A stretch of 64,000 nucleotides of DNA, from assembly GCF_900141735.1 (NCBI RefSeq), contig NZ_FQYO01000001.1:558001-622000 (forward strand), read 5' to 3'. Below are positions 7,968 to 16,915 of the stretch, piece by piece (the stretch's first letter is position 1; the number at the start of each line of letters is the position of its first letter). The position numbers and the translations under genes were made by a program. The DNA comes from Wenxinia saemankumensis. Lineage in GTDB: Bacteria > Pseudomonadota > Alphaproteobacteria > Rhodobacterales > Rhodobacteraceae. The notes beneath the pieces were generated by a model that worked only from the letters and a program-made list of their open reading frames with translations, had not been told where the DNA came from and did not search any database.

Positions 7968-9509
7968 ATGGACATGATCTCCGACACCGGCGCCGTCCGG
8001 CGGGCCGTCTTCAAGCCGACCGCCTCGATCCCCGACGAGACCCAGACGCTCACCCATATCGGCGTGGTCGATGTCGGGTCGAACTCGGTGCGGATGGTGG
8101 TCTTCGACGGGGCGGCGCGCAGCCCCGCCTATTTCTACAACGAGAAGATCATGTGCGCCCTCGGCGCCGGGCTGTCCGAGACCGGACACCTGTCGCCCGA
8201 GGGGCGCGCGCGCGCCCTCGCCGCCCTCGCCCGCTTCGCGATGCTGGCCGAGGGGATGAAGCTGCCGCCCCTCTCCATCGTCGCCACGGCGGCCGTGCGC
8301 GAGGCGTCGGACGGTCCCGATTTCTGCCGCGAGGTGAAGGAGCTGACGGGCCTCGACGTAAAGGTCATCGACGGCGACGAGGAGGCGCGCCTCTCGGCGC
8401 AGGGCGTGCTGCTGGGCTGGCCCGGCTCCTACGGCCTGGTCTGCGACATCGGCGGCTCGTCGATGGAACTGGCGGACCTCTCGGACGGCGAGGTGGGGCG
8501 GCGCCTGACCTCGCCGCTCGGGCCGCTCAAGCTGCGCGAGGTGCCGGGGGGCAAGAAGGGTCTGAAGGCGCATGTGCGCGGCGTCGTGCAGACGCTGCAC
8601 CAGAACATGGGCGAGGAGACGGGGATGCGCCTGTTCCTCGTCGGCGGATCCTGGCGCGCCATCGCCCGGATCGACATGGAGCGCCGGGGCTACCCACTGC
8701 ACGTCCTGCACGAATACCGCATGACCTCGCGGGCCGTCAGCGCCACCCGTGACTTCATCGAGGAGAGCGACCTCGAGGACCTGCGGGGCCGGCTGTCGAT
8801 CAGCTCGGAGCGGATGAGCCTCGTGCCCTACGCGATCCACGTGCTCGACAACGTGGTCCGGACCTTCCGGCCCAAGGACATCACCGTCTCGTCCTACGGC
8901 ATCCGCGAGGGGCTGCTCTACGAGGCGATGGATGACGGGCTGCGCACCCGCGACCCCCTGATCGAGGCGGCACGCTTCGCCGAGGCGAAGGATGCGCGCC
9001 TGCCCGGCTTCGGCGACCGGCTCTACGATTTCGTCGCCCCGCTCTTCACCCGGGCGGACTGGCAGAAGCGGCGCATCATCCATGCCGCCTGCCTGCTGCA
9101 CGATGTCAGCTGGCGCGCCCATCCCGACTACCGGGCCGAGGTCTGCTTCGACAACGCCACCCGCGCCAACCTGGGCGGGCTGAAGCACCGCGAGCGGGTC
9201 TATCTCGGCCTCGCCCTCCTGCACCGCTATGCCTCCAAGCGCGAAGGCACCCGCATCGAGGCGCTGCTCGGCCTGCTGGAAGAGGACGAGATCCGCGAGG
9301 CCGAAGTCCTCGGCCGGGCGATGCGCCTCGGCGCCATGCTCTGGCTCGGCGCCGAGGCGGTGCCGGCGAAGCTTTCCTGGCACCCCAAGAAGAAGGTGCT
9401 CGACTGCAAGGTCAGCCCCGCCGCCGGCGCACTGTTCGGCGAGGTCGCCGAGAAACGGTTCCAGGCCCTCGCCGCGGCGATGGGGGCCGAGGGCACCGTC
9501 TCGCGCTGA
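7968..9509 (+). CDS. ppx: Ppx/GppA family exopolyphosphatase
   Basis: Hydrolyses terminal phosphates of polyphosphate and possibly pppGpp. The 513-residue product has the ASKHA fold: phosphate-1 loop VVDVGSNSVRMVVFDG around residues 28-43, and phosphate-2 loop DIGGSSMELADL around residues 160-171. A C-terminal HD-like helical domain carries HAACLLHDVSW near residue 372, as in the longer two-domain Ppx proteins. ATG 7968 gives the usual length. ATG 7932 is also in frame. Pairing with ppk1 makes polyphosphate turnover the likely role. A tandem repeat array begins 48 bp downstream. Confidence 0.93.
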   Translation: MDMISDTGAVRRAVFKPTASIPDETQTLTHIGVVDVGSNSVRMVVFDGAARSPAYFYNEKIMCALGAGLSETGHLSPEGRARALAALARFAMLAEGMKLPPLSIVATAAVREASDGPDFCREVKELTGLDVKVIDGDEEARLSAQGVLLGWPGSYGLVCDIGGSSMELADLSDGEVGRRLTSPLGPLKLREVPGGKKGLKAHVRGVVQTLHQNMGEETGMRLFLVGGSWRAIARIDMERRGYPLHVLHEYRMTSRAVSATRDFIEESDLEDLRGRLSISSERMSLVPYAIHVLDNVVRTFRPKDITVSSYGIREGLLYEAMDDGLRTRDPLIEAARFAEAKDARLPGFGDRLYDFVAPLFTRADWQKRRIIHAACLLHDVSWRAHPDYRAEVCFDNATRANLGGLKHRERVYLGLALLHRYASKREGTRIEALLGLLEEDEIREAEVLGRAMRLGAMLWLGAEAVPAKLSWHPKKKVLDCKVSPAAGALFGEVAEKRFQALAAAMGAEGTVSR

Positions 9510-9557
9510 ACGGCGCCGCCGGCCTCCGACGGCGCGCGGGATCCTCGCCCCGTCCCG

Positions 9558-9930
9558 GCGGTGGCGCGAGCGACGCGTGCGGACGGTATTTGGAAACCCT
9601 GCCAAGGGGGAGTTGGGCGCGCCGGACCGGGGCGGGCGCGGGCGCGGGAGATCGACCTCGGTCGTCGCGTGCCAAGGGCCGGGGGCGGCGCTCCGCCCCG
9701 GCGGTGGCGCGGGCGGCGCGTGCGGACGGTATCTGGGAACCCTGCGAAGGGGGGAGCGGGGCGCGCCGAACCGGGGCGGGCGCGTCCCGGGGGATCGGCC
9801 TCCGTCGTCGCGTGGCGGGGGCCGGGGGCGGCGCTTCGGCCCGGCGGTGGCGCGGGCGGCACGTGCGGACGGTATTTGTGAACCCTGCGAAGGGGGGAGC
9901 GGGGCGCGTCGGACCGGGGCGGGCGCGGGC
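9558..9930. repeat. 143-bp tandem repeat, 2.6 copies, with hairpin cores
   Basis: Three units begin at 9558, 9701 and 9844, so the period is exactly 143 bp twice. The last unit is truncated near 9930. Each starts GCGGTGGCGCG and carries GGACGGTATYTG...GAACCCTGCGAAGGGGG-type cores at 9581, 9724 and 9867. Each core can fold as CCCT-GCGA-AGGG, a short stem with a GNRA-type loop. The array fills most of the 659-bp gap between ppx and a convergent minus-strand gene. The remaining gap to 10168 is GC-rich and featureless. Because 143 is not a multiple of 3, the array cannot encode a repeated peptide in one frame. Related cores occur at 23243-23412 and 47684-47716. Confidence 0.85.
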
Positions 9931-10168
9931 TGCGGAACCGGGACCTGCGAGCGTGCGGGACTGACGGCACGAACCTTCCGGGGGCGGGCGGGTTCTCGGG
10001 CGGCGACCGAACGGATCGGATGGGGGAGACCGGTTCTGTCGGGCGCGCCGGCGCGGACCGGCGCGACCCGATCCCGAACCCCGGAGTGCCGCCCGGGCAG
10101 GCGGGCGGCCCGGGCCGCTCGCGTGGAATGCCCCGGGGCAGGGGCGGACCGACGCACGGGGGGCGGGC

Positions 10169-10630
10169 CTAGAGTTCGACTTCCTCCCCGGGGACGATGT
10201 CCTCGGGACCGGGCAGGTCGTCGGCCGGCGCCCCGGGCGCCTCGGGCATGGCGGGCTCGCTGTCCTCCTCGCCCTCGCCGCGGAGATCCGGCGGAACCCA
10301 GGCGGGCGCGTCCTCGCGCCGGCGGATCAGGATGTCGCCGTTGTCGAGGATGACCGGCGCCTCGTAATTGCGGATGTCGTCGAGCGTGCCCATCATCTCG
10401 ACGAAGCCGTCCCCCAGGCCCCGGGCGAAATCGCGGAAGGCGGGGGCGAAGTCCTGGGCGAGCCCCTGGAACTCGTCCATCGTCGGCTGCGCCTCGTTCA
10501 TCAGGCCGCGCAGGAAGGTGCGGGCGCCCTCCTCCATCAGGTTGAAGCCGTCCTCCCCCTCCGCCTCCTGGGCGGGGGCGGCGAGCGGGGCGAGGAGCGC
10601 GAGGGCGAGCGGAAGGGCGATCTGTTTCAT
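10169..10630 (-). CDS. Secreted acidic hypothetical protein
   Basis: A 153-residue protein with a clear Sec signal peptide (MKQIALPLALALLAPLAAPAQ, cleavage around residue 20), so it should be periplasmic. The mature part has a helical core (FNLMEEGARTFLRGLMNE, then DFARGLGDGFVEMMGTLDDI) and a short segment with IRNYEAPVILDNGDILIRRR. The tail is rich in Glu, Pro and Ala (about 110-153). I recognise the pattern from small Rhodobacterales proteins of unknown function but cannot assign a role. It lies 6 bp downstream of the endonuclease-like gene on the same strand and is probably co-transcribed with it. Confidence 0.8.
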   Translation of the reverse strand: MKQIALPLALALLAPLAAPAQEAEGEDGFNLMEEGARTFLRGLMNEAQPTMDEFQGLAQDFAPAFRDFARGLGDGFVEMMGTLDDIRNYEAPVILDNGDILIRRREDAPAWVPPDLRGEGEEDSEPAMPEAPGAPADDLPGPEDIVPGEEVEL

Positions 10631-10636
10631 GCCGCT

Positions 10637-11695
10637 TCAGGTAGCGGGCGCGGCGGGCAGGTCCAGCGTGACCGGGAAATGGTCCGAGGCGTGCAGCAGC
10701 GCCTGCCGCAGGCCGGGATCGCCCCAGGCGGCGGAATTGTCGAACGGGTGCCAGATCGTCCAGGTCGGCGCGGTCGCGGCGAGGTCCGGCGAGACCATCG
10801 CGTAATCGAGCAGAGCGGACAGCCAGCCCCGCCCGCCCGGCAGGCGGAACCGCGCCGTGGCGGGCTGGGCAATGGTGGGCCCGGCCAGGGCGAGCTCTGC
10901 CGAGGGATCGTGCAGCCGGGCCGGCCCGGGCGGGCCGACGACGATGGACAGCGAGGACGGGCCCGGCCCGTCGCCGGTCGCCCCCGCCGCCGGGCCGTCG
11001 TTGAAATCCCCCAGCACCACCAGCGCCTCGCCCCGCGCAAGCACCTCGTCCACCCGGGCGCGCAGCCAGGCGGCCTGGGCGCGCTGCTTGGCCAGGTTGC
11101 GCCGCGCCAAACGCCGCGCATCGGCCGCGTCCTCGGCGCCGATCGGGGCCTTGGACTTCAGATGCACCCCGATCAGGCGGAGCGCGCGTCCGTCCGGCAG
11201 GGTCAGCGCCGCCTCGAGCGGGGGCTTGGACCAGCGGACCGGCCGGCCCTCGACCAGCCCGGGGCCGTTACCGTCGAAGGGCGGCGAGGGGCCGGACATC
11301 GGGGCGTGGCGGGCCTGCAGGCGGCCGGGATCGTGGAGCAGCAGGATCTCCTGCTGGGTGTCGTTGCCGGGGCCGGCGAGCACGGCCCGCGCCCGGATCC
11401 CGGCGCGGGCGGCGAACGCCTCCAGCGCGGCCGCGCCGTTGCGGCGGCGCGAGATGTCGGGCGCCTCGACGATCAGGACCGCGTCGGCATCGAGCGCGGC
11501 GAGCACGCGGGCGATCGCCCACCCCTGCTCGGCGCGGCCGATCCCGTCGCGGCCCGACGGCCCGTCCGGGCGCAGCCGTCCGCGATCGTCGAAGAGGTGA
11601 TCGAACCATTCGACGTTCCAGGTGGCGAGCCGGATCGGGCGCCCCGGCGCCGCCTGCGCGGGGATCCCGGCCCCGGACGCGCTGGCCCCGGACAT
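10637..11695 (-). CDS. Endonuclease/exonuclease/phosphatase family protein
   Basis: A 352-residue protein of the EEP (DNase I-like) superfamily. The family motifs appear in order: LATWNVEWFDHLF near residue 23, the loop with LIGVHLKSKAP near 175, VVLGDFNDGPA near 225, and HASDHFPVTLDL at the C-terminus, which supplies the catalytic Asp-His pair. The family hydrolyses phosphodiesters in nucleic acids, phosphoinositides or sphingomyelin, and the exact substrate is unknown. There is no obvious signal peptide, although the first 20 residues are Ala/Gly-rich. It is separated by 1 bp from the TerB/DnaJ gene upstream. Confidence 0.88.
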   Translation of the reverse strand: MSGASASGAGIPAQAAPGRPIRLATWNVEWFDHLFDDRGRLRPDGPSGRDGIGRAEQGWAIARVLAALDADAVLIVEAPDISRRRNGAAALEAFAARAGIRARAVLAGPGNDTQQEILLLHDPGRLQARHAPMSGPSPPFDGNGPGLVEGRPVRWSKPPLEAALTLPDGRALRLIGVHLKSKAPIGAEDAADARRLARRNLAKQRAQAAWLRARVDEVLARGEALVVLGDFNDGPAAGATGDGPGPSSLSIVVGPPGPARLHDPSAELALAGPTIAQPATARFRLPGGRGWLSALLDYAMVSPDLAATAPTWTIWHPFDNSAAWGDPGLRQALLHASDHFPVTLDLPAAPAT

Positions 11696-11696
11696 G

Positions 11697-12434
11697 TCAG
11701 GCCGCCCTGCCCTCGATCTCTTCCCAGGCCCGGTTGACCGCGACGAGCCGCTTCTCGGCCAGCTTCACCGCCTCTTCCGGCACGCCGCGCGCGATCATCC
11801 GGTCGGGATGGCTCTCGCGCACGAGGCGGCGCCAGGCGGCGCGGATCTCGTCCCGCGGGGTATCGGGCGCCACGCCGAGCACGTCGTAGGGGTCGCGCTC
11901 GGCCTCGGGCACGAAGCGGCCGCGGATGCCGCGGAAGGCGCGTTCGTCGAAGCCGAAGATCGTCGCCACCTCGCGCAGGAACGCGTCCTCCGACGGATGG
12001 TAGCCGCCATCGGCGACGGCGATGTGGAACAGCCCCTCCAGGAGGTCGGACAGGGTCTCGGACGCGTCCTCGAACATCCGGGCGATGCGGCGGGCATAGG
12101 TGTCGAAGCCCGCCACGTCCTGCCGGGCGAGGTCGAAGACCCGGGCGGCCTGCGCCTCTTCCTCGGGGGGGATGTGGAAGACCTCGCGGAAGGCCATGAC
12201 CTCGGCCCGGGTGACGAGGCCGTCGGCCTTGGCCATCTTGGCGCCGAGCGCGATCACCGCGATGGCGAAGGCGACGCTGCGCTCGCGCGGGCCGCGCAGG
12301 ATGTCGAAGACGGCCGCCAGCCCCTCGCCCTTGGCGAGGGCGGCGAGCGCGTCTGCGATGCGGGACCACAGCGACAGGGACTCCCTGGGCGGGGCGTTCG
12401 GGCTGGGCCGGTTCGGCGGAGAGGTCTGCGACAT
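11697..12434 (-). CDS. DjlA-like protein with TerB and J domains
   Basis: A 245-residue protein combining a TerB-like helical domain (about 45-160, IAVIALGAKMAKADGLVTRAE and LFHIAVADGGYHPSEDAFLRE are its metal-binding repeats) with a C-terminal J domain (about 180-243, DPYDVLGVAPDTPRDEIRAAW). The J-domain HPD tripeptide is in RESHPDRM, so it should stimulate a DnaK-type chaperone. Unlike E. coli DjlA it has no N-terminal membrane helix. ATG 12434 precedes MSQTSPPNRPSP, a disordered leader. The upstream in-frame extension overlaps the neighbouring acetyltransferase and looks non-coding. A role in chaperone-linked stress response is inferred. Confidence 0.88.
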   Translation of the reverse strand: MSQTSPPNRPSPNAPPRESLSLWSRIADALAALAKGEGLAAVFDILRGPRERSVAFAIAVIALGAKMAKADGLVTRAEVMAFREVFHIPPEEEAQAARVFDLARQDVAGFDTYARRIARMFEDASETLSDLLEGLFHIAVADGGYHPSEDAFLREVATIFGFDERAFRGIRGRFVPEAERDPYDVLGVAPDTPRDEIRAAWRRLVRESHPDRMIARGVPEEAVKLAEKRLVAVNRAWEEIEGRAA

Positions 12435-12466
12435 GGCCGGGAGTGTAGCGCGCCGCGGCGCGGCGG

Positions 12467-12934
12467 TCAGAGGAATTTCTGCAGGAGCAAGAGATCGTGC
12501 GGTCGGTCGAACTTCCACCCCACCCGCGGCAGGCGCGCCACCTCGTGAAAGCCGATCGCGCGGTGGAAGGCGAGGCCGGCGGCGTTCTCGCCGGAGACCC
12601 CTGCCATGAGGGCATGGATCCCCCGGTGGCGGGCATCGTCCTGCAGCGCCGCCATCAGGGCGCGGCCGAGGCCGCGGCCGCCCTGCCCCGGCGACAGCAG
12701 AACGGTATGCTCGGCCGTGCGGGCATAGCCCCGGCCTGAGCGGAACGGAAAGCAGCGGGCGAAGCCGATCGCCGGATCCCCCGCGACCCAGAAGCCGTGA
12801 TCGGCCCCCATCGCGCGGCGCACATCCTCTTCCGTCTTCTCGTCGGGGAGGAAGGTGACGATCGTCTCGCGGATGTAGTGGTTCCAGATCGCGGCGACGG
12901 CCCCGGCATCGCCCGGCCCGGCGCGGCGAATCAC
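12467..12934 (-). CDS. GNAT acetyltransferase, phosphinothricin/methionine sulfone type
   Basis: A 155-residue GNAT N-acetyltransferase. It opens with MIRRAGPGDAGAVAAIWNHYI, typical of the Pat/MddA branch that acetylates phosphinothricin, methionine sulfone or similar amino acids. The acetyl-CoA binding segment is LLSPGQGGRGLGRALMAAL around residues 79-97 (Q/R-x-x-G-x-G/A motif). The C-terminus has GENAAGLAFHRAIGFHEV. The start codon overlaps the stop of the upstream VOC gene by 4 bp (ATGA), so the pair is translationally coupled. Confidence 0.88.
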   Translation of the reverse strand: MIRRAGPGDAGAVAAIWNHYIRETIVTFLPDEKTEEDVRRAMGADHGFWVAGDPAIGFARCFPFRSGRGYARTAEHTVLLSPGQGGRGLGRALMAALQDDARHRGIHALMAGVSGENAAGLAFHRAIGFHEVARLPRVGWKFDRPHDLLLLQKFL

Positions 12935-13530
12935 AGGATCGCCTCGCCGGCGGGGGTGGCGATGCGGGCCTTCAGGCCCGGAACCGCGGCCGGGACGAAG
13001 GCGATGCGCGGATCGGCGAGGCGCGGCGACAGGCGGCGGGACAGCGCCTCCGCCTCCGGGTGGCGGATCTCGAGGGCGACGAGCGAGAGGCCGTCATCGG
13101 GCAGGCGCGCGGCCGGGTGCGTGCCGGTCCCCCATTCGATCAGGGTCGGATGCCCGCCCTGCAGGGGCAGGCCGCCATCGGCGGGCACGGCGATCCGCCA
13201 GGTCAGGTCTTCGCGGGCGAGATCGAGCGGGAGACCCGCGACCGGCGTCTCGGCGTCGAGGTCGGGCACGGCGCAGATCCAGTTGCCGAGGCGCGGCTCG
13301 TCCGGCGCCCGGTCGAGATCGAACCAGCGCGGCCCCGCGGGGGGCGACGCACCGGGATCGGGGGCGATCACCTCGAGATATTCGCCGGAGCCGAGCCGGA
13401 CCAGCCGGTTCCAGGTCCCGAACCGGGCATGCCGCCCTCCGGCGCGCAGCGGCACGCCGAGACGGTCCTCCGCCCAGGCCGCACCGGTATCGAGATCCGC
13501 GCAGACGACGGCAAGATGATCGAGTTTCAC
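12931..13530 (-). CDS. Glyoxalase-like (VOC) domain protein
   Basis: A 199-residue protein of the glyoxalase-like fold (Glyoxalase_3 type). VKLDHLAVVCADLDTGAAW at the N-terminus carries the first metal-ligand histidine, and RLGSGEYLEVIAPDPG around 50-65 is a typical VOC strand. GTG 13530 is preferred to the upstream in-frame ATG 13626, because the extra 32 residues (Arg/Pro/Ala-rich) fall outside the domain. The enzyme activity is unknown. It overlaps the downstream acetyltransferase by 4 bp, suggesting a two-gene unit, possibly for detoxification. Confidence 0.82.
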   Translation of the reverse strand: MKLDHLAVVCADLDTGAAWAEDRLGVPLRAGGRHARFGTWNRLVRLGSGEYLEVIAPDPGASPPAGPRWFDLDRAPDEPRLGNWICAVPDLDAETPVAGLPLDLAREDLTWRIAVPADGGLPLQGGHPTLIEWGTGTHPAARLPDDGLSLVALEIRHPEAEALSRRLSPRLADPRIAFVPAAVPGLKARIATPAGEAIL

Positions 13531-13897
13531 GGGGGCGGGTCTCCTCGCAGGCGCCGGTCTCGTGGCGGATCGCCCCCCGCGCCGCGTTTCCGGGCGCCGG
13601 GCGGCATCACGGAACCGAGAGACCACCTGGGAGGGAAAGGTTCAAGCGCGCCGAGCGGCGACGGGCCGGGTTTCGGGGCCGGAAGGAAGCCCGGGCGGAT
13701 CGCCCGGCCCCCGAGGCGTCGCGGGGCGGGAGCGTGACGGGGCCGCGCGGGCGAAGCGCGGACGCCCGGGACCCGGCCCCGCCAGCCCCCGGGCCTCCGG
13801 CGCATGCTGACCGGCTGGCGCGGCTGCGCCGAAGGATCTTCGGGGGCGGACCCGGCGTGCAACCGGGGCGGCCCGGGGGCCATCCCGGGGGCGGCAC
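13531..13897. other. Gap between the mutase and VOC genes
   Basis: 367 bp, very GC-rich. A perfect 6-bp stem with a 3-nt loop (CCGAAG-GAT-CTTCGG, 13829-13843) lies about 55 bp beyond the mutase stop and may contribute to 3'-end formation. There is no T tract, gene or RNA that I can support. Confidence 0.4.
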
Positions 13898-16024
13898 TCA
13901 GTCCCGCGCCTGCCGGATGAGGTCGAGGATGCCGCGCGCCGCCTCGGGGATGTTGGTGCCGGGGCCGAAGATCGCCTTCACCCCCGCCTCGCGCAGGAAG
14001 GCGTAGTCCTGCTGCGGGATCACCCCGCCGCAGACCACGATGATCTCCTCCGCGCCCTGGTCCTTGAGGGCCTGCACCAGCTTGGGCGCGAGCGTCCTGT
14101 GCCCGGCCGCCTGGGACGAGATGCCGACGACGTGGACGTCGTTGTCGACCGCGTCCTGCGCCGCCTCCTCGGGCGTCTGGAACAGCGGGCCCATGTCCAC
14201 GTCGAAGCCGATATCGGCAAAGGCGGTGGCGATCACCTTCGCCCCCCGGTCATGGCCGTCCTGACCCATCTTGACCACCAGCATGCGCGGCCGGCGACCC
14301 TCCTCCTCGGCGAAGGCCTCGACGTCCTTCTGGATCGCCGCGAACCCCTCGTCGCCGGCATAGGCGGCGCCGTACACGCCGGCGAGGGTCTTCACCTCGG
14401 CCCGGTGGCGGCCGAACACCTTCTCCATCGCCATGCTGATCTCTCCGACGCTGGCACGGGCGCGCGCCGCCTCCACCGCCGCGGCGAGCAGGTTCCCGTC
14501 CCCCCGCGCGGCCTCTTCCAGCGCGGCAAGGGCGGCATCGCAGGCGGCCTGGTCGCGGCCGGCGCGGATCCGCCCAAGCCGGGCGATCTGGCTGTCGCGC
14601 ACCCTGACATTGTCGACGTCGAGGATGTCGATCGGATCCTCCCTGTCCTTGCGGTACTTGTTGACGCCGACGATCACGTCCTCGCCCCGGTCGATCAGCG
14701 CCTGCCGCCGGGCCGCGCTCTCCTCGATGCGCAGCTTCGGCATGCCGCTCGCCACCGCCCTGGTCATGCCGCCCAGCGCCTCCACCTCCTCGATCAGGGC
14801 CCAGGCCTTCTCGGCCAGCTCCGCGGTCAGGCTCTCGACGTAGTAGCTGCCCGCCAGCGGATCGACGACATGGGTCACGCCCGTCTCCTCCTGCAGGATG
14901 AGTTGGGTATTCCTCGCGATCCGGGCGGAGAAATCGGTCGGCAGGGCGATCGCCTCGTCCAGCGCATTCGTGTGCAGGCTCTGCGTGCCGCCGAGCACCG
15001 CGCTCATCGCCTCGTAGGCGGTGCGGATGACGTTGTTGTAGGGATCCTGCTCCTGCAGGGAGACGCCGCTGGTCTGGCAATGCGTGCGCAGCATCAGCGA
15101 GCCTTCCTTCTTCGGCGCGAACTCCGACATGATCCGGTGCCAGAGCAGACGCGCGGCGCGCAGCTTCGCCGCCTCCATGAAGAAGTTCATGCCGATGGCG
15201 AAGAAGAAGGACAGCCGCCCGGCGAAGGCGTCCACGTCCATCCCCCGCGCGATGGCGGCGCGGACGTATTCGCGCCCGTCGGCGAGCGTGAAGGCCAGCT
15301 CCTGCACCAGGTTCGCCCCGGCCTCCTGCATGTGGTAGCCGGAGATCGAGATCGAGTTGAAGCGCGGCATCTCGGCCGACGTGTATTCGATGATGTCGGC
15401 GACGATCCGCATCGAGGGCTCGGGCGGGTAGACGTAGGTGTTGCGGACCATGAACTCCTTGAGGATGTCGTTCTGGATGGTCCCGGAAAGGGACGCGCGG
15501 TCCACGCCCTGCTCCTCTCCCGCGACGATGAAGCTCGCCAGGATTGGGATCACCGCGCCGTTCATCGTCATCGAGACGCTGATCTCGCCCAGCGGGATGC
15601 CGTCGAAGAGGATCTTCATGTCCTCGACGCTGTCGATCGCCACGCCCGCCTTGCCGACATCCCCCTCGACCCGGGGATGGTCGCTGTCGTAGCCGCGATG
15701 GGTGGCGAGGTCAAAGGCGACGGAGACGCCCTGCTGCCCGCCCGCCAGCGCCCGCCGGTAGAAGGCGTTGCTCTCCTCCGCGGTGGAGAAGCCGGCATAT
15801 TGCCGGATCGTCCAGGGCCGGCCGGCATACATCGTGGCGCGCGGTCCCCGCAGGTAGGGCGGCGCGCCGGGGATGGTGCCAAGGTGGTCCAGCCCGGCGA
15901 TGTCGTCCTCGGTGTAGAGCGGGCGGATCTCGATCCCCTCGAGCGTGCGCCAGGTCAGGTCCTCGGGATCGCGGCCCTTCAGTTCCTTGCGGGCGCGGTC
16001 GGCCCAGGCGGTCTTGTCGGCCAT
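13898..16024 (-). CDS. scpA: Methylmalonyl-CoA mutase
   Basis: Adenosylcobalamin-dependent isomerisation of (R)-methylmalonyl-CoA to succinyl-CoA, the last step of propionyl-CoA assimilation. The 708-residue chain is the usual length for the single-polypeptide enzyme. The TIM barrel occupies about residues 30-540 ([18 protein letters not shown], then [16 protein letters not shown] near the start). The B12-binding domain follows from about 580: [13 protein letters not shown] gives the DxHxxG motif, with the cobalt-ligating His near residue 591. ATG 16024 begins [13 protein letters not shown]. It shares the locus with pccA and pccB, which make its substrate precursor. A minisatellite lies about 95 bp upstream of the start. 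Confidence 0.97.
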   Translation of the reverse strand: MADKTAWADRARKELKGRDPEDLTWRTLEGIEIRPLYTEDDIAGLDHLGTIPGAPPYLRGPRATMYAGRPWTIRQYAGFSTAEESNAFYRRALAGGQQGVSVAFDLATHRGYDSDHPRVEGDVGKAGVAIDSVEDMKILFDGIPLGEISVSMTMNGAVIPILASFIVAGEEQGVDRASLSGTIQNDILKEFMVRNTYVYPPEPSMRIVADIIEYTSAEMPRFNSISISGYHMQEAGANLVQELAFTLADGREYVRAAIARGMDVDAFAGRLSFFFAIGMNFFMEAAKLRAARLLWHRIMSEFAPKKEGSLMLRTHCQTSGVSLQEQDPYNNVIRTAYEAMSAVLGGTQSLHTNALDEAIALPTDFSARIARNTQLILQEETGVTHVVDPLAGSYYVESLTAELAEKAWALIEEVEALGGMTRAVASGMPKLRIEESAARRQALIDRGEDVIVGVNKYRKDREDPIDILDVDNVRVRDSQIARLGRIRAGRDQAACDAALAALEEAARGDGNLLAAAVEAARARASVGEISMAMEKVFGRHRAEVKTLAGVYGAAYAGDEGFAAIQKDVEAFAEEEGRRPRMLVVKMGQDGHDRGAKVIATAFADIGFDVDMGPLFQTPEEAAQDAVDNDVHVVGISSQAAGHRTLAPKLVQALKDQGAEEIIVVCGGVIPQQDYAFLREAGVKAIFGPGTNIPEAARGILDLIRQARD

Positions 16025-16118
16025 CGTGCCTCTCCTTCCCTCGCGGTGTCGCCGCTCCGGCGCGATTTTGGCCCGCCCGGGGGGGCGAGGGCAAGCGGGC
16101 GCGGCGGGTAGCGGCCCG

Positions 16119-16253
16119 GTGTCGGGGCCCCGTGTCGCGGCCCGGTGTCGCGGGTCCCGCGTCGCGGCCCGGTGTCGCGGCCCCCGTGTCACGGGCCCCG
16201 TGTCGCGGCCCCCGTGTCACGGGCCCCGTGTCGCGGACCCCGTATCGCGGGGC
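16119..16253. repeat. 13-14 bp minisatellite, about ten units
   Basis: Successive units of the form GTGTCGCGGCCCC or GTGTCACGGGCCCC run head to tail from 16119: four units of 13-14 bp, then five of exactly 14 bp, then a partial GTATCGCGGGG. Higher-order alternation is visible, since the CGCGGCCCCC/CACGGGCCCC pair repeats twice at 16172-16227. It lies between the divergent mutase and DUF4174 genes, in the likely promoter region of both. Copy-number variation is probable. It is not a CRISPR: there are no unique spacers. Confidence 0.85.
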
Positions 16254-16334
16254 GTGGCTCCCCGGGCCCAAATCTTCGTCAGCGGCAACGGGTCGCCCTT
16301 CGCATCGGCCTGCCGGACCCCTATCTTCGGAGGC

Positions 16335-16838
16335 ATGGGACATGCCCGACAGATCGCCGCCGCCCTCGCCCTCTGCGCCGCCGCCGCGCCGGCCCTCGCG
16401 CAGGAGAGCCTCGCCTCGACCGAGGCGCCGGCCGTCAGCGATGCGAGCGAGCTGAGCGCGGTGGAGCGCTGGGAGATGGATCCCGGCGTCTTCCTCGACG
16501 CCGCCGACGTGACCCTGGCCGATTTCCTCTACATCGCCCGGCCCGTGATCGTCTTCGCCGACAGCCCGAACGATCCCCGCTTCGCCGAGCAGGTGGCGAT
16601 GCTCGAGGCGGATCTGGGCCAGCTCGTCGTCCGCGACGTGGTCGTGATCCTGGATTCCGACCCGTCGGCGGAATCGGATGCACGCGCGCAGCTCCGGCCG
16701 CGCGGGTTCGGGATCGTGCTCATCTCGAAGGACGGGCGGATCGCGCAGCGCAAGCCGGACCCCTTCACCGTGCGCGAGATCGGGCGGGCCATCGACAAGA
16801 TGCCCCTGCGACAGCAGGAGATCCGCGAGGGCGGCTGA
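16335..16838 (+). CDS. Exported DUF4174-like protein
   Basis: A 167-residue protein with a signal peptide (MGHARQIAAALALCAAAAPALAQ, cleavage around residue 23). The mature part resembles DUF4174: a thioredoxin-like region with RPVIVFADSPNDPRFAEQ near residues 72-89, VVVILDSDP near 105, and a C-terminal FGIVLISKDGRIAQRKPDPF near 130. Members have no CxxC pair, and none is seen here. The function is unknown. ATG 16335 follows an AGG-containing Shine-Dalgarno-like sequence. It is divergent from the mutase gene across the minisatellite. Confidence 0.82.
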   Translation: MGHARQIAAALALCAAAAPALAQESLASTEAPAVSDASELSAVERWEMDPGVFLDAADVTLADFLYIARPVIVFADSPNDPRFAEQVAMLEADLGQLVVRDVVVILDSDPSAESDARAQLRPRGFGIVLISKDGRIAQRKPDPFTVREIGRAIDKMPLRQQEIREGG

Positions 16839-16915
16839 GCGCGTCGTGCCCCCCTCGCGATTGCGCGGGGGGGCCGGCGGCCCTATATCGAAATCACGAG
16901 GACAGGAGGCGCACC

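Noticed and set aside
9558-9930. CRISPR array
   Set aside because: Units are 143 bp and nearly identical along their whole length, with no short repeats separated by unique spacers and no cas genes.
7122-10157. Open frame of 1,011 codons on the minus strand over ppk1, ppx and the repeat
   Set aside because: It crosses two strong plus-strand genes and the 143-bp array, and is low-complexity with no conserved motif.
9229-10353. Plus-strand frame of 374 codons through the tandem repeat
   Set aside because: The repeat period is not a multiple of 3, so units would be read in different frames. The translation is Arg/Pro/Ala-rich, and it begins inside ppx.
16119-16253. CRISPR or coding extension of the mutase gene through the minisatellite
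   Set aside because: Contiguous 13-14 bp units lack spacers, and the in-frame N-terminal extension of the mutase is low-complexity Arg/His/Gly-rich, unlike the family, whereas ATG 16024 gives the standard N-terminus.
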